This document shows, in pieces, positions 33,753 to 39,217 of a stretch of 39,217 bases of DNA. Made by a program: the position numbers and the translations under genes. Source of the DNA: Bacteroidales bacterium (GTDB lineage Bacteria > Bacteroidota > Bacteroidia > Bacteroidales > UBA932); contig SFNZ01000007.1 in NCBI GenBank assembly GCA_004552615.1, forward strand, positions 1-39,217. Direction: 5' to 3'. The notes under the pieces were generated by a model that had not been told where the DNA came from, ran no database searches, and saw only the letters and a list, made by a program, of their open reading frames with translations. How positions within the stretch are numbered: position 1 is the stretch's first letter; the number at the start of each line of letters is the position of its first letter.

Positions 33753-34973
33753 TTATTCCGCGTACAGGCTGATGATGTTGAGCACGACTCTGGAGGCTTT
33801 CTCGATGCTTTCGAGAGGGGCGAATTCCATCTTGCCGTGGAAATTCAGGCCGCCTGCGAAAATATTTGGACAAGGAAGGCCCATGAATGACAGGTTCGCT
33901 CCGTCAGTCCCTCCGCGGATAGGCTGGATTCTTGGCTTGATGCCCTCCATTTCCATTGCCTTTACGGCTTTCTCCACGATGAAATAATATGGCTCCACCT
34001 GCTGTCTCATGTTGTAATACTGGTCCTTCATCTCCAGGACGGCAGTACCTTCACCGTATCTTGCATTGATGTAGTCCACACATTTCCTCATTTCCTCTTT
34101 CTTCTGCTCGAAGAGGGCCCTGTCGTGGTCACGGATTATGTATCCGAAATCAGCCTCCTCAACGCATCCCTTGAAGCTGATGATGTGGAAGAAACCGTCA
34201 TAGCCCTCCGTGAACTCCGGTCTCTGCTGGACCGGAAGAAGGCTGTTCAGCTCCATTCCGATAAGGATTGCATTCTTCATCTTCCCCTTGGCATAACCCG
34301 GATGGACGTTCCTGCCCTGTATGTGGATCTTGGCCGAAGCGGCGTTGAAATTCTCGAATTCGAGTTCTCCGACCTCGCCGCCGTCCATCGTATATGCGTA
34401 TTCAGCCCCGAATTTCTTCACATCGAACTTCGCGACTCCGCGGCCGATTTCCTCGTCAGGGGTAAATCCTATCTTGATTTCCCCGTGCTTGAATTCCGGG
34501 TGTTCCACGATGTACTGCACGGCGTTCATTATCTCGGCGACACCGGCCTTGTCATCCGCACCGAGAAGCGTCGTGCCGTCAGTCGTGATGATTGTCTCTC
34601 CTTTATGGGCAAGCAGTTCCGGGAATTCGGAAGGCTTCAGCGCCAGTCCCGGCACACCTTTGAGCTCTATGTCCCCTCCGTCGTAATCCTTGATGATCTG
34701 CGGACGGACATTTGCCCCGGAAGCGTCAGGGGAGGTGTCCACGTGGGCTATGAAACCTATCACAGGCACTTTCCTGTCAATGTTGGACGGGATTGTCCCC
34801 ATTACATATCCATATTCGTCTAGTGTGGCCTCCACGCCCATTGACTCCAGCTCGTCGCGGAGCATTCTGAGAAGATCCAGCTGTTTTGCCGAACTCGGCT
34901 GTGTTTCTGAATTTTCGTCCGACTGCGTGTCCACCGAAACGTATCTCAGGAATCTGTCAAGTATTTTCTCCAT
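33753..34973 (-). CDS. pepT: Peptidase T (tripeptide aminopeptidase)
   Basis: PepT is a cytoplasmic zinc enzyme of family M20 that removes the N-terminal residue from tripeptides. The protein has 406 residues, the normal length. Metal and catalytic motifs are AHVDTSPDASG (about 76-86), TTLLGADDKAGVAE (about 134-147), TPDEEIGRG (Glu-Glu) and the late GGTDGANLSFMG. The OPT peptide transporter gene ends 31 bases upstream on the same strand, so peptide import and cleavage are encoded together. Confidence 0.96.
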   Translation of the reverse strand: MEKILDRFLRYVSVDTQSDENSETQPSSAKQLDLLRMLRDELESMGVEATLDEYGYVMGTIPSNIDRKVPVIGFIAHVDTSPDASGANVRPQIIKDYDGGDIELKGVPGLALKPSEFPELLAHKGETIITTDGTTLLGADDKAGVAEIMNAVQYIVEHPEFKHGEIKIGFTPDEEIGRGVAKFDVKKFGAEYAYTMDGGEVGELEFENFNAASAKIHIQGRNVHPGYAKGKMKNAILIGMELNSLLPVQQRPEFTEGYDGFFHIISFKGCVEEADFGYIIRDHDRALFEQKKEEMRKCVDYINARYGEGTAVLEMKDQYYNMRQQVEPYYFIVEKAVKAMEMEGIKPRIQPIRGGTDGANLSFMGLPCPNIFAGGLNFHGKMEFAPLESIEKASRVVLNIISLYAE

Positions 34974-35004
34974 GATATTTCAGTTTTAGTTGATATTGAT
35001 TTGT

Positions 35005-36990
35005 TTATCTCGCGGTATCTTTCTTCGATGTCTTCATCGTTGCGCCCGCGAGGAACAGGATGAGAGCTATATAAGGCAGGATTGCGACAGCTTCCCCGTA
35101 CTGTGCGTTCCAGCCGGTGAGGAACATGTCCACTTCGGCGAACTTCAGTATTGCGCTGACCACTCCCATCAGTGCACCGCCTGCAATGAAACCGGAAGCG
35201 ATGAGGGTGCCTTTCTCGTGCCTTTCCGCATTGACCTTCTCGTCCTTGCTGCGTGAACTGACGAACCAGGCGACAGCTCCTCCGACGAGTAGAGGCAGGT
35301 TCAGGTCAATAGGGATGAACATTCCGAGGGCGAATGCAAGTGCCGGGATGTTGAAGAATGTCAATATGACGGCTATCACGGCGCCGATTCCGTAAAGCAG
35401 CCAAGGTGCTCCTCCTCCGTTCATCATAGGCTGGATGACGGCTGCCATGGCATTGGCCTGAGGCGCCACAAGGGCGTTTTCTCCGGTGAATCCGAATGTC
35501 TTGTTGAGGACGAGCATCACTCCGCAGACGGTGGCTGCCGCTACGATCGTGCCCACGAATTTCCATGCCTCCTGCTTCTTCGGAGTGGTTCCGATCCAAT
35601 ATCCGATCTTGAGGTCGGTAACGAATGAGCCGGCCATTGACAATGCCGTGCAGACCACGCCTCCGATGACCAATGCTGCAGCCATTCCCGCATTTCCTTT
35701 AAGACCCACGGCCACAAGTACGAGGGCGGCGATGATGAGCGTCATCAATGTCATTCCGCTGACAGGGTTCGTGCCAACGATGGCTATCGCATTGGCTGCT
35801 ACAGTCGTGAAGAGGAATGAGATAATCGCCACGATAAGGAGTCCCACGACGGCCTGCCAGATATTGCTTACCACGCCTCCGAAAGCGAAGAATGTGAATA
35901 CGGCGAGCAGGGCAATCACAATCCCGAATACGACGGTCTTCATAGGGATGTCTTCGTCGGTACGTTCTGTTGCAGTTGCAGTAGCGCCCGGCTTTTTCGT
36001 GAATTCACTTGCTGCAAGCCCGACGGCAGACTTGATGACCCCGAAAGACTTTATGATGCCTATGATTCCGGCGGTTGCAATGCCTCCGATGCCTATATGT
36101 CTTGCATATTCCCTGAAAATCTGGTCAGCAGACATCTCACCGATGGTTTGTGTGATGCCAGTTCCCATCAGGTCGATGACCTGGCCTCCCCATATTACAT
36201 TGATGAGAGGTATAATCACGAGCCAGACCAGAAAGCTGCCGCAGCAGATGATGAATGCGTATTTGAGGCCGACGATGTAGCCGAGTCCGAGCACGGCCGC
36301 CCCTGTGTTGAGCTTGAGCACGAGTTTCGCCTTGTCGGCAATTGTCTGTCCGAAGGATACGACTGTGGTGGTCAGGGTCTCTCCCCATGCTCCGAAGGTG
36401 GCTACGATGAAGTCGTACAGGCCGCCGATGAGGCCACTCAGGACGAGGGTCTTCGCGCTGTTTCCGCCGCTTTCGCCGCTAACGAGCACCTGTGTGGTCG
36501 CCGTTGCTTCAGGGAAAGGATATTTCCCGTGCATCTCCTTCACGAAATATTTGCGGAACGGAATCAGGAACAATATGCCGAGCACGCCGCCGAGCAGGGA
36601 CGAGAGGAACATCTGCATGAAATTCACTTCCACTCCTAATATATATATTGCGGGGAGCGTGAAGATGGCTCCGGCCACGACTGCTCCCGAGCATCCTCCG
36701 ATGGACTGGATGATGACGTTCTGTCCAAGTCCGCCGGATTTGCCGAGGGCTCCCGTGAGCCCGACAGCTATGATGGCAATAGGAATGGCTGCTTCGAACA
36801 CCTGTCCTACCTTAAGTCCGAGATAGGCTGCGGCCGCCGAGAAGATGACGACCATGATGATACCTGTGCATACTGAATAAGGTGTCACCTCGGGATAGCT
36901 TTTCTGCGGGCTGAGAAGCGGTTCGTATTTCTCGCCCGGCTTGAGTTCTCTCTGCGCGTTCTCCGGCAGGGATTTCCTGATTTCTTCCAT
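35005..36990 (-). CDS. OPT-family oligopeptide transporter
   Basis: This 661-residue inner membrane protein has about 14-16 transmembrane helices and is of the OPT family, which imports small peptides or metal complexes using the proton gradient. Family features are the N-terminal YPEVTPYSVCTGIIMVVIF and AYLGLKVGQVFEAAIP, the loop GKYPFPEATATTQVLVSGE, and GMTLMTLIIA in the second half. Bacterial members of this subgroup are usually annotated as oligopeptide transporters. pepT lies directly downstream, which supports peptides as substrate. Confidence 0.95.
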   Translation of the reverse strand: MEEIRKSLPENAQRELKPGEKYEPLLSPQKSYPEVTPYSVCTGIIMVVIFSAAAAYLGLKVGQVFEAAIPIAIIAVGLTGALGKSGGLGQNVIIQSIGGCSGAVVAGAIFTLPAIYILGVEVNFMQMFLSSLLGGVLGILFLIPFRKYFVKEMHGKYPFPEATATTQVLVSGESGGNSAKTLVLSGLIGGLYDFIVATFGAWGETLTTTVVSFGQTIADKAKLVLKLNTGAAVLGLGYIVGLKYAFIICCGSFLVWLVIIPLINVIWGGQVIDLMGTGITQTIGEMSADQIFREYARHIGIGGIATAGIIGIIKSFGVIKSAVGLAASEFTKKPGATATATERTDEDIPMKTVVFGIVIALLAVFTFFAFGGVVSNIWQAVVGLLIVAIISFLFTTVAANAIAIVGTNPVSGMTLMTLIIAALVLVAVGLKGNAGMAAALVIGGVVCTALSMAGSFVTDLKIGYWIGTTPKKQEAWKFVGTIVAAATVCGVMLVLNKTFGFTGENALVAPQANAMAAVIQPMMNGGGAPWLLYGIGAVIAVILTFFNIPALAFALGMFIPIDLNLPLLVGGAVAWFVSSRSKDEKVNAERHEKGTLIASGFIAGGALMGVVSAILKFAEVDMFLTGWNAQYGEAVAILPYIALILFLAGATMKTSKKDTAR

Positions 36991-37018
36991 AAGATATTAA
37001 TTAACTTGTCTGAACATA

Positions 37019-37026
37019 CAAAGATA
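37019..37026 (-). promoter_or_regulatory. -7 box of the OPT-pepT operon
   Basis: On the minus strand TATCTTTG matches TAnnTTTG, 28 bases upstream of the ATG at 36990. A TTTG with the usual 19-base spacing is not found. Confidence 0.6.
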
Positions 37027-37148
37027 GTCAGGAATCTTCAAATATCCCGTATCATATTGGAAAAATGTTTCAAGTCAATGATTATCCGTGTTTTGGGTGT
37101 CATCTACACGCGACTCCTCTTTTCCGGGATGTAAGAATTTTGCCTAAA

Positions 37149-37203
37149 ATGTTGAAAAAATGTTGAAAAAAGTTTGCAGGAAATAAAAAAGTGCGTATCT
37201 TTG
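37149..37203 (+). promoter_or_regulatory. 23S rRNA promoter with tandem A-tract upstream element
   Basis: TTTG (37173-37176) and TATCTTTG (37196-37203) are 19 bases apart, a full consensus match. Immediately upstream the 11-base unit ATGTTGAAAAA occurs twice in tandem (37149-37159, 37160-37170). This places two A-tracts one helical turn apart, like an UP element of a strong rRNA promoter. Confidence 0.85.
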
Positions 37204-37209
37204 CAGCCC

Positions 37210-37386
37210 GTTTGAGAAATAACGGAATAGATCATTGACAACATTGAGAGAGATTAAGAGGTAAAGAAGATAGAAAAATCAGTTTGAAATTCGGAAATTC
37301 GAGAGTCAATTTCGGGTTGCGAAGGTAAAAGTCGCGGGCGCGGCTGTTCTAGGGAACTGGAGCAGAGAAGCGCACGTGATTCACGA
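37210..37386 (+). other. Leader of the 23S rRNA transcript
   Basis: About 177 bases separate the expected transcription start from the mature 23S 5' end. The stretch is rich in purines and holds no tRNA or 16S sequence. It probably contains the 5' arm of the processing stem, whose partner would lie downstream of the window. Confidence 0.6.

Positions 37387-39217
<1,831 letters not shown>

Noticed and set aside
35486..36280. 264-codon plus-strand ORF
   Set aside because: Antisense to the OPT transporter gene. Its apparent hydrophobic, Thr/Pro-rich sequence is the mirror of transmembrane codons.

Overview
The window comes from a Bacteroidota genome, most likely order Bacteroidales. This rests on promoters of the TTTG-N19-TAnnTTTG type in front of many genes, the scarcity of Shine-Dalgarno sequences, a TonB-dependent receptor with DUF4249, FecR and an ECF sigma factor, a NagB/PIG-L fusion protein, and the guaB - SurA-like lipoprotein - surA - OstA-like order. 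Base composition looks moderately GC-rich by eye. I cannot name the genus.

Layout. 1-939 is the 3' part of a surface-type protein with two similar modules. 1180-1253 is tRNA-Ala. 1325-4047 (minus) is an amino-sugar operon: a NagB-like/PIG-L fusion followed by a canonical NagB. 4230-10074 (plus) is a nutrient-sensing and uptake locus: STN-type TonB receptor, DUF4249 lipoprotein, unknown lipoprotein, FecR anti-sigma factor, then the ECF sigma gene with its own promoter. 10186-10553 holds three tRNA genes, with Gly facing Gln-Met. ispF (minus) is divergent from a long tight plus-strand run from 11279 to 19733: small membrane protein, mutL, rhomboid protease, EEP-family protein, Sua5/YrdC, rsmE, NagX/HGSNAT-like protein, phosphoesterase and secreted alpha/beta hydrolase. 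A Cys-rich mini-lipoprotein (19953) and radA follow, then galE (minus). The galE-dacB gap contains a 222-bp non-coding element with terminal inverted repeats and an 8-bp flanking direct repeat. Next come dacB (PBP4), an NlpC/P60 peptidase, a conserved small protein, a TIGR01212-type radical SAM protein, guaB, and an envelope-biogenesis set (SurA-like lipoprotein, SurA, OstA-like). pepT and an OPT oligopeptide transporter form a minus-strand pair. From about 37387 to the window end lies the first ~1.8 kb of a 23S rRNA gene.

The most notable points are these. The MITE-like element sits between galE and dacB. The 23S rRNA gene has its own promoter and no 16S or spacer tRNAs upstream, so it is either an unlinked rRNA gene or an unusual operon. 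The NagB-like half of the fusion has lost two catalytic residues while a canonical NagB is encoded directly downstream. The tiny lipoprotein has 11 cysteines in repeats. MutL lacks the endonuclease motif. I found no CRISPR array, phage or complete insertion sequence. Functions are assigned from motifs and remembered family features; no database search was run.
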